Source: Gammaproteobacteria bacterium (GTDB taxonomy: Bacteria > Pseudomonadota > Gammaproteobacteria > JAABTG01). Taken from it: 10,299 bases of DNA. The notes under the pieces are model-generated. The model was given only the letters and a program-made list of their open reading frames with translations, made no database searches and was not told the origin of the DNA. A program made the translations under genes and the position numbers. This document shows, piece after piece, positions 1 through 7,534 of the stretch. Location of the stretch: contig JASJBY010000083.1 in the NCBI GenBank assembly GCA_030066245.1, forward strand, positions 1 through 10,299. The letters are read 5' to 3'. The first letter of the stretch is position 1, and each line of letters starts with the position of its first letter.

Positions 1-229
1 AACCCTGGACCATCCAGCGTAGCGGGAACGCGAAGCGCGGATGGAAGGGGGACCGGTCAAGATGCAAAGCCAGAGTGGGCCAAGAGCCGAATAGGACAGG
101 CTGTTCACAAGGAAGGCGGGCTCGGTGAAGCCAATGTGCTGAGTTTGCCAACATAATCTCCAATCCAAGGTCCGCCTGGTGATAAATCCGGGCTAGTACT
201 CTGCCACGGTGGTTTTGACGGAGTGCTCG
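1..229. other. Unassigned region downstream of lpxD, no recognised gene
   Basis: No protein, tRNA or terminator is recognised between the lpxD stop and the left edge. fabZ, the expected next gene, does not start here. The 80 bases at 121-200 have 40 G or C, lower than the flanking genes appear to be. The minus-strand frame that continues from the lpxD TAG stays open for 76 codons to the edge. However, its conceptual product is rich in His, Arg, Trp and Pro, resembles nothing I know, and includes the translated hairpin at 10-44. A plus-strand frame is open from base 1 to a TAA at 154-156, also unrecognised. The region could be intergenic DNA with a repeat, or the fringe of an insertion. Confidence 0.6.
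10..44. repeat. REP-like imperfect palindrome (hairpin)
   Basis: CCATCC (10-15) pairs with GGATGG (39-44). GCG (17-19) pairs with CGC (36-38), and GCG (22-24) pairs with CGC (29-31), closing a GGAA loop (25-28) of the stable GNRA type. There is one bulged A at 16 and an internal loop. Neither strand has a following T run, so it is not an intrinsic terminator. Size and shape resemble extragenic REP-type palindromes, but only one copy lies in the window, so repetition is inferred. Confidence 0.45.
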
Positions 230-1261
230 CTATGTCGAGTTCTTTTCCAGTCTGCCCAGGCGCCGCGCCAGCTCGTCCAGCCGACAAAATCTCAGGTAGT
301 TTCGGCGCCAGGCACGGGTCTCCTGCAACGGCACACCCGAGGAGTACACACCGGGTTGGGAGATGGATTGGGCAACGACTGATCGGCCTGTAATATGCAC
401 GTCGTCCGCGATCTCGATATGGCCGTTGATGCCGACACCGCCTCCGATCCGACAACGCTTGCCGATGGAAACGCTGCCAGCGATGCCAGTGGCACCTGCA
501 ATCGCCGTGTGTGCTCCAATCTTGCAGTTGTGCCCCACCTGCACTTGATTATCGAGCTTGACGCCACATTCGATGATGGTGTTTTCCAAAGCGCCCCGGT
601 CCACGGTCGTATTGGCACCGATCTCCACGTCGTCGCCAATGTCCACGGCACCGAGCTGTAAGATTTTGACCCACCGCCCCTGGTCCTCGGCCAGACCGAA
701 GCCGTCCGCGCCTATCACCGCGCCGGGATGCACCTGCACGCGCCGACCCAGCCGTACGCCGTGACACAAGGTCACGTTAGCCACCAGCCGGCAACCCTCC
801 CCCACTGACACGCCGGCACCTACAGTGCAGCCCGGACCGACGAAGACGCCGGCTGCCACGCTCGCCCCTCCCTCAACCACGGCCTGCGGCCCAACCCAGG
901 CCGACGCATGCACGCGCGCCTCCTCGCTCACCCAGGCGGTGGGATGAGTGCCCCCGGCCCGCTGGGGCTGAGGATTCAGGGCTGCCGCCGCCCGCGCGTA
1001 GCCCAAATACGGATTCTCCATCATCAGGGCGTCCACCGGGCAGACGTGGGAGAAACGCGGCGCAAGAATGACGGCTGACGCTCGGGTCGCGGCCAAATGC
1101 ATCCGGTAACGCGCACTGGACAGGAAGCTGACCTCCCCGGCAACTGCCCGCGGCAGGCTGGCGAGACGCTCGACCATCCGATCCCCGTCCCCGCGCAGTT
1201 CAGCGCCGATGTGTTCTGCCAGTTCGCCCAGTGACAGTTTCACCCCCCCTCCGGCGGCCAT
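230..1261 (-). CDS. lpxD: UDP-3-O-(3-hydroxyacyl)glucosamine N-acyltransferase
   Basis: Third enzyme of lipid A synthesis. It transfers a 3-hydroxyacyl chain from acyl carrier protein to the 2-amino group of UDP-3-O-acylglucosamine in the cytoplasm. The product has 343 residues (E. coli 341). An N-terminal uridine-binding domain (about 8-105) includes GEVSFLSSARYRMHL (42-56) and NPYLGYAR (83-90). A long left-handed beta-helix of hexapeptide repeats runs from about 107 to 300. It contains GADGFGLAEDQGRWVKI (184-200), DRGALENTII (221-230) and VGHNCKIGAHTAIAG (242-256) with the catalytic His244. GVYSSGVPLQ (304-313) leads into a C-terminal helix with RLDELARRLGRLEK. The ATG at 1261 is 7 bases after skp, with AAAAGG (1277-1272) 10 bases upstream. 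GTG at codon 7 is a weaker alternative. In most relatives fabZ follows; here it does not within the window. Confidence 0.97.
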   Translation of the reverse strand: MAAGGGVKLSLGELAEHIGAELRGDGDRMVERLASLPRAVAGEVSFLSSARYRMHLAATRASAVILAPRFSHVCPVDALMMENPYLGYARAAAALNPQPQRAGGTHPTAWVSEEARVHASAWVGPQAVVEGGASVAAGVFVGPGCTVGAGVSVGEGCRLVANVTLCHGVRLGRRVQVHPGAVIGADGFGLAEDQGRWVKILQLGAVDIGDDVEIGANTTVDRGALENTIIECGVKLDNQVQVGHNCKIGAHTAIAGATGIAGSVSIGKRCRIGGGVGINGHIEIADDVHITGRSVVAQSISQPGVYSSGVPLQETRAWRRNYLRFCRLDELARRLGRLEKNST

Positions 1262-1268
1262 CCGGCCG

Positions 1269-1790
1269 CTACCTTTTCTTCGCCTTGAACTCCTTGCTCA
1301 GCAGCTCCACAACCTTCGATGTCACGTCTACCCGCTTGCTTGCAAAAACGACCCCGTCGGCCACGATCAAATCGTAGTTATCCCGCTTCGCCAGTGCGTG
1401 AATGGTATCGAGCACCTTGCGCTGCAGCTTTTGCAGCTCTTCGTTGCGGCGCAGGTTCAAATCGTCTCGAAACTCATCCTGCTGACGCTTGAGCTCCCTT
1501 CTCTTGGTGCGCAGCTCGCGCTCGACCCCTGCCTTCTCCTTGTCGCTCATGATGGCACCGTCCCGAACGACCTTATCCTCGAGGCGGCGAATCTCCTTTT
1601 GGGTGGAGACCAGCGTGCGGTCCCGGGGCGCAAACTCCCTCTCCAACCGCGCCCGGGCATCCTCGGCCTGGGGCGCCTGCTCGAGAACCTTGCTCGCATC
1701 GACGAAACCCACTTTGACTTCGGCAGCCAGCGCGGGCGAAAGCACCACGCCCAGGCCAGCCGCCAACACCAGCGTGCGTGTCAAGATCAT
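1269..1790 (-). CDS. skp: Periplasmic chaperone Skp/OmpH
   Basis: Skp is a trimeric periplasmic holdase that carries unfolded outer-membrane proteins from the Sec translocon towards BAM. The chosen ATG gives 173 residues (E. coli 161). Residues 1-22 form a signal peptide (hydrophobic core LVLAAGLGVVL, cleavage near ALA at 20-22). A short beta segment follows (VKVGFVDASKVL, 25-36), then a long highly charged helical region, about 40-135, matching the coiled-coil tentacles. The return to the body domain is at DLIVADGVVFASKRVDVTSKV (140-160). The protein is basic at the C-terminus. The start at 1790 is supported by AGGAGCAGGA 5 bases upstream; an in-frame TTG at 1814 overlapping the bamA stop would add eight residues. 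Its position between bamA and lpxD is the standard one and supports the assignment, since Skp sequences diverge strongly. Confidence 0.93.
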   Translation of the reverse strand: MILTRTLVLAAGLGVVLSPALAAEVKVGFVDASKVLEQAPQAEDARARLEREFAPRDRTLVSTQKEIRRLEDKVVRDGAIMSDKEKAGVERELRTKRRELKRQQDEFRDDLNLRRNEELQKLQRKVLDTIHALAKRDNYDLIVADGVVFASKRVDVTSKVVELLSKEFKAKKR

Positions 1791-1795
1791 CAATG

Positions 1796-1805
1796 TCCTG
1801 CTCCT
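1796..1805 (-). promoter_or_regulatory. Shine-Dalgarno sequence deciding the skp start
   Basis: AGGAGCAGGA on the minus strand ends 5 bases before the ATG at 1790. It lies downstream of the alternative TTG at 1814, so it can only serve the shorter, signal-peptide-optimal start. Confidence 0.7.
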
Positions 1806-1810
1806 GATGC

Positions 1811-4096
1811 TCAAAATAGGGTTCCGAAGGTAAATTGAAAGGCCTGGGTGTCATCTCGCTGTTTGTCGTTGAGTGGATACGCGAGGCTGAAGGTAAGCGC
1901 GCCCACCGGCGACAGCCAGGACGCGGCGACACCCGTGGACATGCGCAGCTCCCCCGCGTCCACGTCCTCGTTCACGCCATACACGTTACCAACGTCATAA
2001 AAGGCTGACAAACGCACCGACCGGGATTCCTTCAGGAAAGGCGCCGGCAGAATCAGCTCGGCGTTGCCGACCACCTTCTTGTCGCCGCCGAACGGCTCCT
2101 CCAGGCTGTCGCGTGGTCCCAGCGTGTTGTCCTTGAAGCCCCTGACAGAACGAATGCCGCCGGCAAAGAAATTCTCGAAGAACGGTAGCTCGTCCGAGTC
2201 ACCGTAGCCGTCACCGAAGCCCAACTCGCCCTTGAGCAACATGGTGAACCACTTGCTGACGGGCAGATATATCTGCTGGCGAACGGTCAGCTTGTAGTAC
2301 ATGAGGTCGCTCTTCGGCGTGGTGACCTCACCGGCAAGGCTCGTCAGAAGGCCCCGATCCGGAAAAAGCGCCCGGTTACGCGTGTCGCGCCTCCAGCTCG
2401 CAGTGATCGTGGCGTTCTTGTATTCGTCCGACTCTTTGCGCACGAAATCTACGAGCTGGAGCGAGGGGTTGTTGCCCAGCCTCAGATTAATGTACTCGCC
2501 CGCCAGCCCCACTCTTACCCGCTGGAACTCGCTGATGGGAATCCCAAACCGCACCCCGGCACCACCGCGGTCCGTGTCGTAGTCGGTTATGTTCGCTGAC
2601 TCCGCATCGGTGCTCTTGTAGAACAGGTCAAAGCCACGACTCACGCCGTCGATACTCCAGAATGGATTGTCGTAGCTGAACGAGTAGGTGCGCTGGACGT
2701 CACTGTTGTTGAAAGCGATGCCGACGCGGTTGCCGGAGCCGAGGAAGTTGTCCTGGTTGAGGCCGAGATTGAGCACGACGCCCTGGGTCTGGGAGAAGCC
2801 GAGTCCGGCTGTGAAGCTGCCGGAAGGCTTCTCCTTGACCGAGAAGTCCACGTCCACCTGGTCCGTCGTCCCGGGAACCGCCGGCGTTTCCACGTTGACT
2901 TCTTCGAAATAGCCGAGCTTCTGCAGCCGGGTCTGGGAGCGCTTGATTTTGCTGGTCGAAATCCAGGCGCTCTCCATCTGCCTGATCTCGCGTCGCAAGA
3001 CCTCGTCCCGCGTGCGGGTGTTGCCCTCGAAGTTGACGCGACGAACGTAGACGCGCTTGCCGGGATCGACGAAGAAGGTCAGTATCACCTGCTTGGCTTC
3101 GTCGTCGATATCCGGTATCGAGTTGACGTTGGCGAACGCGTAGCCCTCGTCGCCAAGCCTGTCCACCATCCGGTTTATGGTCTCGGTGACCTTTTTCCGG
3201 GAGAAGACCTCGCCCTTCTTCAACTCCACCATCTTGAAGAGCTCTTCCTCGGGAATCGGGAGCTCTCCGGCCAACCGCACCTGCCCTATGTCGAAACGAT
3301 CCCCTTCCGCGATGTTGACGTTAATGAAGACCCCCTTTTTGTCGGGAGTCAGAGACACCTGGGTGGACTCGATGTTGAAGTTGATGAAGCCGCGGTCCAG
3401 ATAGTGGGAGCGGAGGGACTCAAGGTCCCCGGACAGCCGCTGCTTGGAGTACTGGTCGTCCTTGGTGAACCACGACAGCCAGTTGGTTTTGCTGAGCTTG
3501 AAGAGATCCAGCAGATCGTCCTCGTCGAAGCTGTCATTGCCGACGATGTTGATGCGCTTGATGCGGGCAACGGCGCCCTCCGTGATGTCAATATTCACAG
3601 CCACCCGATTACGCTCCAACGGGGTAGTCGTGGTCTCTATCTTGACATCGTACTTGCCGAGGCCGAAGTAGGTGCGCCGCAAGTCCTGGTCGACCTTGTC
3701 CAGGACCGAAGAGTCGAAGACCCTGCCCTCGGCAAAGCCAATCTGCTTTAACGACTCCAGAAGCGGCTCCGTGTCAATGGCGTCATTGCCGGAGACGGTA
3801 ATCTTGGCAATCGACGGCCGTTCGACCACCGCCACGATCAGGAGACCGCCATCCCGCTCCAGGCGAACGTCCCTGAAAAAGCGGGTTTTGTAGAGCGCGC
3901 GGATGGCCTCTGCCGAGCGAGTGCTGTCCAGGGTATCGCCGATCTGGATGGGCAGATAGTTGAATACGGTGCCTGCAGCGATGCGCTGCAGTCCGTCTAT
4001 GCGGATGTCCTGCACCACGAACGGTTCAAAGCCGAAAGCCGCAGGCGCACAGGCGAAAACAACCAGGGTGATGACCACCCTCTTCAGCATAAGCAT
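1811..4096 (-). CDS. bamA: Outer membrane protein assembly factor BamA (Omp85)
   Basis: Central subunit of the BAM complex, which folds and inserts beta-barrel proteins into the outer membrane. From the ATG at 4096 it has 761 residues (E. coli 810). A signal peptide ends near residue 22 (core VVITLVVFACAPAAFG). Five POTRA domains follow, approximately 26-93, 94-174, 177-265, 268-347 and 350-424, the first starting FVVQDIRIDGLQRI. The 16-strand barrel runs from about 425 to the end. It carries the loop-6 VRGF motif at 651-654 and a terminal Phe typical of outer-membrane barrels. The frame is open for 50 further codons upstream, into rseP, but that extension has no signal peptide and would bury this one, so I reject it. 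ATG at 4090 is an equal alternative; neither has a strong Shine-Dalgarno. The stop shares bases with an in-frame TTG of skp. Confidence 0.96.
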   Translation of the reverse strand: MLMLKRVVITLVVFACAPAAFGFEPFVVQDIRIDGLQRIAAGTVFNYLPIQIGDTLDSTRSAEAIRALYKTRFFRDVRLERDGGLLIVAVVERPSIAKITVSGNDAIDTEPLLESLKQIGFAEGRVFDSSVLDKVDQDLRRTYFGLGKYDVKIETTTTPLERNRVAVNIDITEGAVARIKRINIVGNDSFDEDDLLDLFKLSKTNWLSWFTKDDQYSKQRLSGDLESLRSHYLDRGFINFNIESTQVSLTPDKKGVFINVNIAEGDRFDIGQVRLAGELPIPEEELFKMVELKKGEVFSRKKVTETINRMVDRLGDEGYAFANVNSIPDIDDEAKQVILTFFVDPGKRVYVRRVNFEGNTRTRDEVLRREIRQMESAWISTSKIKRSQTRLQKLGYFEEVNVETPAVPGTTDQVDVDFSVKEKPSGSFTAGLGFSQTQGVVLNLGLNQDNFLGSGNRVGIAFNNSDVQRTYSFSYDNPFWSIDGVSRGFDLFYKSTDAESANITDYDTDRGGAGVRFGIPISEFQRVRVGLAGEYINLRLGNNPSLQLVDFVRKESDEYKNATITASWRRDTRNRALFPDRGLLTSLAGEVTTPKSDLMYYKLTVRQQIYLPVSKWFTMLLKGELGFGDGYGDSDELPFFENFFAGGIRSVRGFKDNTLGPRDSLEEPFGGDKKVVGNAELILPAPFLKESRSVRLSAFYDVGNVYGVNEDVDAGELRMSTGVAASWLSPVGALTFSLAYPLNDKQRDDTQAFQFTFGTLF

Positions 4097-4118
4097 TATT
4101 CTTGGGTTTCTGACGCGG

Positions 4119-5483
4119 TCAGCCCAGCAGGCGCGCCAGGTCATTGAAAAATGCCAGCCCCATGAGCCCCACCAGCAGAGCAATGCCGACGCGTTGACCC
4201 AGGAGCTGGGCTTCCTCGGACACAGGGCCACCCTTGAAAACCTCAATAAGGTAATACATTAGGTGACCCCCATCCAGCAGTGGAATGGGCAGGAGGTTAA
4301 GGATGCCGAGACTGACGCTGACGATAGCCAGAAACTCCAGGAACCGCGAGATGCCGACTCTCGCCGAATGTCCCGCGTACTGCGCGATGCTGATGGGCCC
4401 GCTCAGGTTCTCCACCGAGACCTCCAGCAGGAGCATCTTCCACACCATGTTGAGCGTCAGGCCGGACACTTCAGCGGTCTTAACCAGCGCCTTGCCCAGG
4501 GCCGTCACGGGGGCATACTGCTCGCGGGTGTACAGCCCCTCGTTCAATCCCTCGGGCACCCTGACAGCGGCGCCGATTCGACCATAAGCCTCATCCGCCG
4601 TCGTTACCAGTTCCGGTGTGAGACTCCGCGTCATCAGGGCACCATCACGCTCGAGTTCCACCTGAATGGATTCGCCGCCATGGCCGCGCACGTAACCGAC
4701 CCAGTCCTCCCACTCGTCCATTGGCTCACCGTCGGCCCGTACAATCCTGTCCCCCGGCTGCAGACCAGCCTGCTCGGCGGGGCTGCCCGATTCCGTTCGG
4801 TCGATGACCGGCGGCAGGCGAGGTCGTCGTGGCTCGATGCCGAGCTTACCGAAAAAGTCGCTGCTGGCAAGCTCGTCCACGGACAGGTCGGCGAGATCCA
4901 GCGTCAGATCCTGTCGGCGCTCATTCAGGCTCTCGACCGTAAGCGGAATGGGCTCGTCATCAAGGGCGCCCGCGATTATTCGCTGAACCACGCTTTCCCA
5001 GGTGGCTGTCCTGCGCCCCTGCACGGCCAGAATCTCGTCGCCGCCGGTCAATCCCGCCCGCTGCGCCGGCGAAGCCGGCGAGACCTCTTCCACCAACGGC
5101 TTGAGCCCGCCCACGCCGATAATGAACATCAGCCAGTAGGCGAGGATGGCAAACAGAAAGTTGGCAAGAGGGCCGGCTGCCACTATAGCGAAGCGCACTC
5201 CCAGGGGCTGCCGATTGAAAGCCCGCGGCAGTTCGTCCTCGGAAACCGCTCCTTCACGCTCGTCAAGCATCTTGACGTAGCCACCCAACGGGATGGCCGC
5301 GACGACGTACTCGGTGTTGTCAGCGCCTCCCCGGCGCGACCACAGGGCTCTTCCGAACCCCACCGAGAATCTCAGCACCTTGACCCCAAGACGCTTGGCT
5401 ACGATGAAATGCCCGAACTCGTGTACGGTCACCAGCACGCCTATGGCGAGAATGAAGGCCAGGACTGTATGTAGTAGCTCCAC
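4119..5483 (-). CDS. rseP: RseP site-2 intramembrane zinc metalloprotease (sigma-E regulator)
   Basis: Inner-membrane S2P protease. In characterised relatives it makes the second cut in anti-sigma factor RseA after DegS, releasing sigma E during envelope stress, and clears remnant signal peptides. The length is 454 residues (E. coli 450). The zinc site is complete: HEFGH at 21-25 in the first membrane segment and NLLPIPLLDGGH at 396-407 with Asp404 in the third. The membrane-associated loop GGYVKMLDE at 67-75 is present, followed by a second membrane segment near 95-123. Two periplasmic PDZ domains follow, roughly 128-215 and 222-300, the second with the clear SPAEQAGLQPGDRIV core (234-248). 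The start is GTG at 5483, supported by a strong Shine-Dalgarno. In this block it lies directly upstream of bamA, whose barrel assembly defects are what the pathway senses. Confidence 0.96.
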   Translation of the reverse strand: MELLHTVLAFILAIGVLVTVHEFGHFIVAKRLGVKVLRFSVGFGRALWSRRGGADNTEYVVAAIPLGGYVKMLDEREGAVSEDELPRAFNRQPLGVRFAIVAAGPLANFLFAILAYWLMFIIGVGGLKPLVEEVSPASPAQRAGLTGGDEILAVQGRRTATWESVVQRIIAGALDDEPIPLTVESLNERRQDLTLDLADLSVDELASSDFFGKLGIEPRRPRLPPVIDRTESGSPAEQAGLQPGDRIVRADGEPMDEWEDWVGYVRGHGGESIQVELERDGALMTRSLTPELVTTADEAYGRIGAAVRVPEGLNEGLYTREQYAPVTALGKALVKTAEVSGLTLNMVWKMLLLEVSVENLSGPISIAQYAGHSARVGISRFLEFLAIVSVSLGILNLLPIPLLDGGHLMYYLIEVFKGGPVSEEAQLLGQRVGIALLVGLMGLAFFNDLARLLG

Positions 5484-5485
5484 GC

Positions 5486-6676
5486 TTATTCCCCTCCGCG
5501 TGAAATGCTGGCGATTGTCGAACGCGCCCTGTCGCGTGCCGCCGCGTCGTCTTCCAGTATAACGTCGACGCTGGCGGACGGCCGTGCGCTCTGCTCCGCA
5601 AGCGTCGTTTCGATGACCGCCGGAATGTCCGTAAAGCTCAGGCGCCGGTCGAGGAAGGCGGCTACTGCTTCTTCGTTCGCGGCATTCAGGATCGCCGTCG
5701 CCGTGCCACCCGCCTCTGCCGCTTCGTATGCGAGGCGCAGACAGGGAAACCGCGACACGTCGGCATCCTCGAATTCCAGGCGTCCCACCGCCACGGGGTC
5801 GAGGCTGGCTACGCCGGAATCGATGCGGCCGGGCCAGGCGAGCGCGTGGGCGATAGGCGTGCGCATGTCAGGGTTGCCCATCTGCGACAGCACGGAACCG
5901 TCGTTGTACTCGACCATGGAGTGAATCACGCTTTGCGGGTGCAGAACAATCCGGATCTTCTCAGGGTTGGTACCAAACAGCCAACAGGCCTCGATGACTT
6001 CCAGCCCCTTGTTCATCATAGTGGCCGAATCGACCGAAATCTTACGCCCCATCACCCAGTTCGGATGGGCACACGCCTGTTCCGGCGTAACTCTCGACAG
6101 CTCGGACAACGGCCGGTCCCGAAAAGGTCCGCCCGACGCCGTGAGCAGAATCCGGCGCACCCCGGAGCGCTCGAGACCACGAGCGAAATCCACCGGCAGG
6201 CACTGGAAGATGGCGTTGTGTTCGCTGTCGATAGGCAGCAGCTCCGCGCCGCTGTTACGAACCGCGTCCATGAACAGGCGCCCGGACATCACCAGCGCCT
6301 CTTTGTTGGCGAGCAGCACCCGCTTCCCGGCCGTGGCCGCGGCCAGGCTCGGAAGCAGTCCTGCCGCTCCGACGATCCCGGCCATGACCTGGTCAACTTC
6401 GGCCAGACTCGCGATCCGCACCAGTTCCGCGGTCCCCGAGAGCACCTCGGTCTCGATGCCGGTTCTGGCGAGGACCGCCGCGAGCCGTTCTGCGGCCGCG
6501 GCATCCGCCATCACGGCATACTGCGGCTGCCACTCCGCGCACTGCAACGCCATCGCCTCTACATCGGTATTGGCCGTCAGGGCAGCCACGCGGAATCGGT
6601 CCCGATGCCGACTCAACACATTAAGGGTATTGGTGCCGATGGTTCCGGTGGAGCCGAGTATGGCCAGAGATTTCAT
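5486..6676 (-). CDS. dxr: 1-deoxy-D-xylulose 5-phosphate reductoisomerase
   Basis: NADPH- and metal-dependent cytoplasmic enzyme that rearranges and reduces DXP to 2-C-methyl-D-erythritol 4-phosphate, the committed step of the MEP isoprenoid pathway and the target of fosmidomycin. The length is 396 residues (E. coli 398). Visible features are the NADPH-binding GSTGTIG at 8-14, LLANKEALV at 121-129, and the metal ligands Asp150 and Glu152 in IDSEHNA. SGGPFR follows at 181-186, then the flexible substrate loop HPNWVMG at 204-210, GRKISVDSATMMNKGLEVIEA at 210-230 with Asn222, Lys223 and metal ligand Glu226, and LHPQSVIHSMVEYNDGS at 245-261. The catalytic set appears intact. The ATG lies inside the cdsA stop (ATGA overlap) with no strong Shine-Dalgarno, pointing to translational coupling. 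Ends with TAA, 2 bases before rseP. Confidence 0.97.
   Translation of the reverse strand: MKSLAILGSTGTIGTNTLNVLSRHRDRFRVAALTANTDVEAMALQCAEWQPQYAVMADAAAAERLAAVLARTGIETEVLSGTAELVRIASLAEVDQVMAGIVGAAGLLPSLAAATAGKRVLLANKEALVMSGRLFMDAVRNSGAELLPIDSEHNAIFQCLPVDFARGLERSGVRRILLTASGGPFRDRPLSELSRVTPEQACAHPNWVMGRKISVDSATMMNKGLEVIEACWLFGTNPEKIRIVLHPQSVIHSMVEYNDGSVLSQMGNPDMRTPIAHALAWPGRIDSGVASLDPVAVGRLEFEDADVSRFPCLRLAYEAAEAGGTATAILNAANEEAVAAFLDRRLSFTDIPAVIETTLAEQSARPSASVDVILEDDAAARDRARSTIASISRGGE
5491..5497 (-). promoter_or_regulatory. Shine-Dalgarno sequence for rseP
   Basis: GGAGGGG on the minus strand, inside the last codons of dxr, lies 7 bases before the GTG at 5483. It supports GTG as the true rseP start and ties rseP translation to the end of dxr. 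Confidence 0.75.
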
Positions 6677-7500
6677 GGCGACAATACGGCGATGCCCGCC
6701 GCGAACAGGGGCGCCGCAGCCGTCAGGCTGTCGATACGGTCCAGTACACCCCCATGCCCCGGGAGAAGATGACCACTGTCCTTGACTCCTGCCTGTCGCT
6801 TGAACACGCTCTCGGTCAAGTCACCCAGCACCGATATCAGCGCAGTACCGAGACAGAGCAGTAGAAACAGCCCCAGCCCGGCTCTCGAATATCCCAGCGG
6901 TATGCCGGCGGCCAACGCCACGGCGAAGACCGCCAGCAGAGCGCCCATGACCCCCTCCCAACTCTTACCCGGGCTGACCCGGGAGGCCAGGCGACGCCGT
7001 CCCCAGCGTCTGCCGGCAAAGAAAGCCGCGATGTCCGCGCTCCAAATCAACACGAACAGGGTCAGCACCAGATAGACTCCGTACGTGGTCCGCCCATGCA
7101 GCGACACCAGCGCGGCCCAAGCCGGGATCAGGACGAGACAGCCCACCAAACCGCGCAGCCAGCGCGGACCAGGCGCGAGGTCCCCCCGCCGCTGATAGTG
7201 TCCAACCAGCACCAGGGCAACGCTCCACCAGACGAGGGCGACCCCAAGCACGGCACTGAGCCCCTCTGGGCTGCCGGCGAGCCATCCGCCTCCGAGCATG
7301 GCAAGGGCGAACAGCGCCATGTAGGCGAACCGGGCCGGCGGCGACAGCCACCCTGCCAGGATGGTCCACTCCCACGCCGCGGCCAGCATGACCACGGCCA
7401 GCAAGGCGGCGAAGTACTCCGTGGGCAGCGCCATGACGCCCCCCACCACCACAGGCACGAGCACGGCGGCCGTGGCGACGCGCTGCGTCAGCGGGGACAT
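6673..7500 (-). CDS. cdsA: Phosphatidate cytidylyltransferase (CDP-diacylglycerol synthase)
   Basis: Inner-membrane enzyme joining CTP and phosphatidic acid into CDP-diacylglycerol, the precursor of phosphatidylethanolamine, phosphatidylglycerol and cardiolipin. The 275-residue protein is mostly hydrophobic with about seven or eight membrane segments (for example near 10-25, 30-50, 58-75, 83-100, 117-134, 140-162, 184-202 and 208-225). The diagnostic CDS family signature is complete at 231-257: SxxKR, then KD at 240-241, PGHGG at 247-251 and DRID at 254-257. A cytoplasmic loop with SADIAAFFAGRRWGRR and SPGKSWEG (about 154-183) also fits. I chose the ATG at 7500 (MSPLTQRV), which matches family N-termini and has GGGGAC just upstream. 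An in-frame TTG at 7530 would add ten residues. The stop overlaps the dxr start in ATGA. Confidence 0.95.
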   Translation of the reverse strand: MSPLTQRVATAAVLVPVVVGGVMALPTEYFAALLAVVMLAAAWEWTILAGWLSPPARFAYMALFALAMLGGGWLAGSPEGLSAVLGVALVWWSVALVLVGHYQRRGDLAPGPRWLRGLVGCLVLIPAWAALVSLHGRTTYGVYLVLTLFVLIWSADIAAFFAGRRWGRRRLASRVSPGKSWEGVMGALLAVFAVALAAGIPLGYSRAGLGLFLLLCLGTALISVLGDLTESVFKRQAGVKDSGHLLPGHGGVLDRIDSLTAAAPLFAAGIAVLSP

Positions 7501-7534
7501 GCGTCCCCAGGCGGCGAGTTGACCTGGCAACAGC

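Noticed and set aside
175..200. A CCTGG-beginning stretch that resembles an insertion-sequence terminal repeat (IS1380-like impression)
   Set aside because: Its orientation would direct the element towards lpxD, which is intact only 30 bases away. No transposase, matching opposite end or target duplication is visible, and the resemblance is from memory only.
1..229. An intrinsic terminator after lpxD
   Set aside because: No stem followed by a T run is present on the minus strand. The short CCACGGTGG palindrome near 204-212 and the hairpin at 10-44 both lack one.
1209..1838. A 209-codon plus-strand frame opposite skp
   Set aside because: Antisense to skp, which has a signal peptide, a Shine-Dalgarno and conserved position. 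The opposite product has no recognisable features.
4097..4246. A 50-codon upstream extension of bamA into rseP
   Set aside because: It would place the clear BamA signal peptide at residue 51 and overlap the end of rseP by over 120 bases; family N-termini match the start at 4096 or 4090.
4263..5474. A 403-codon open frame on the plus strand opposite rseP
   Set aside because: It lies entirely antisense to a well-supported rseP with all catalytic motifs. Its product is low-complexity and resembles no family; such shadows are common in GC-rich coding DNA.
5846..6785. Long plus-strand open frames opposite dxr and the end of cdsA
   Set aside because: They are antisense to intact dxr and cdsA, and two different overlapping frames are open at once, as expected from codon bias rather than coding.
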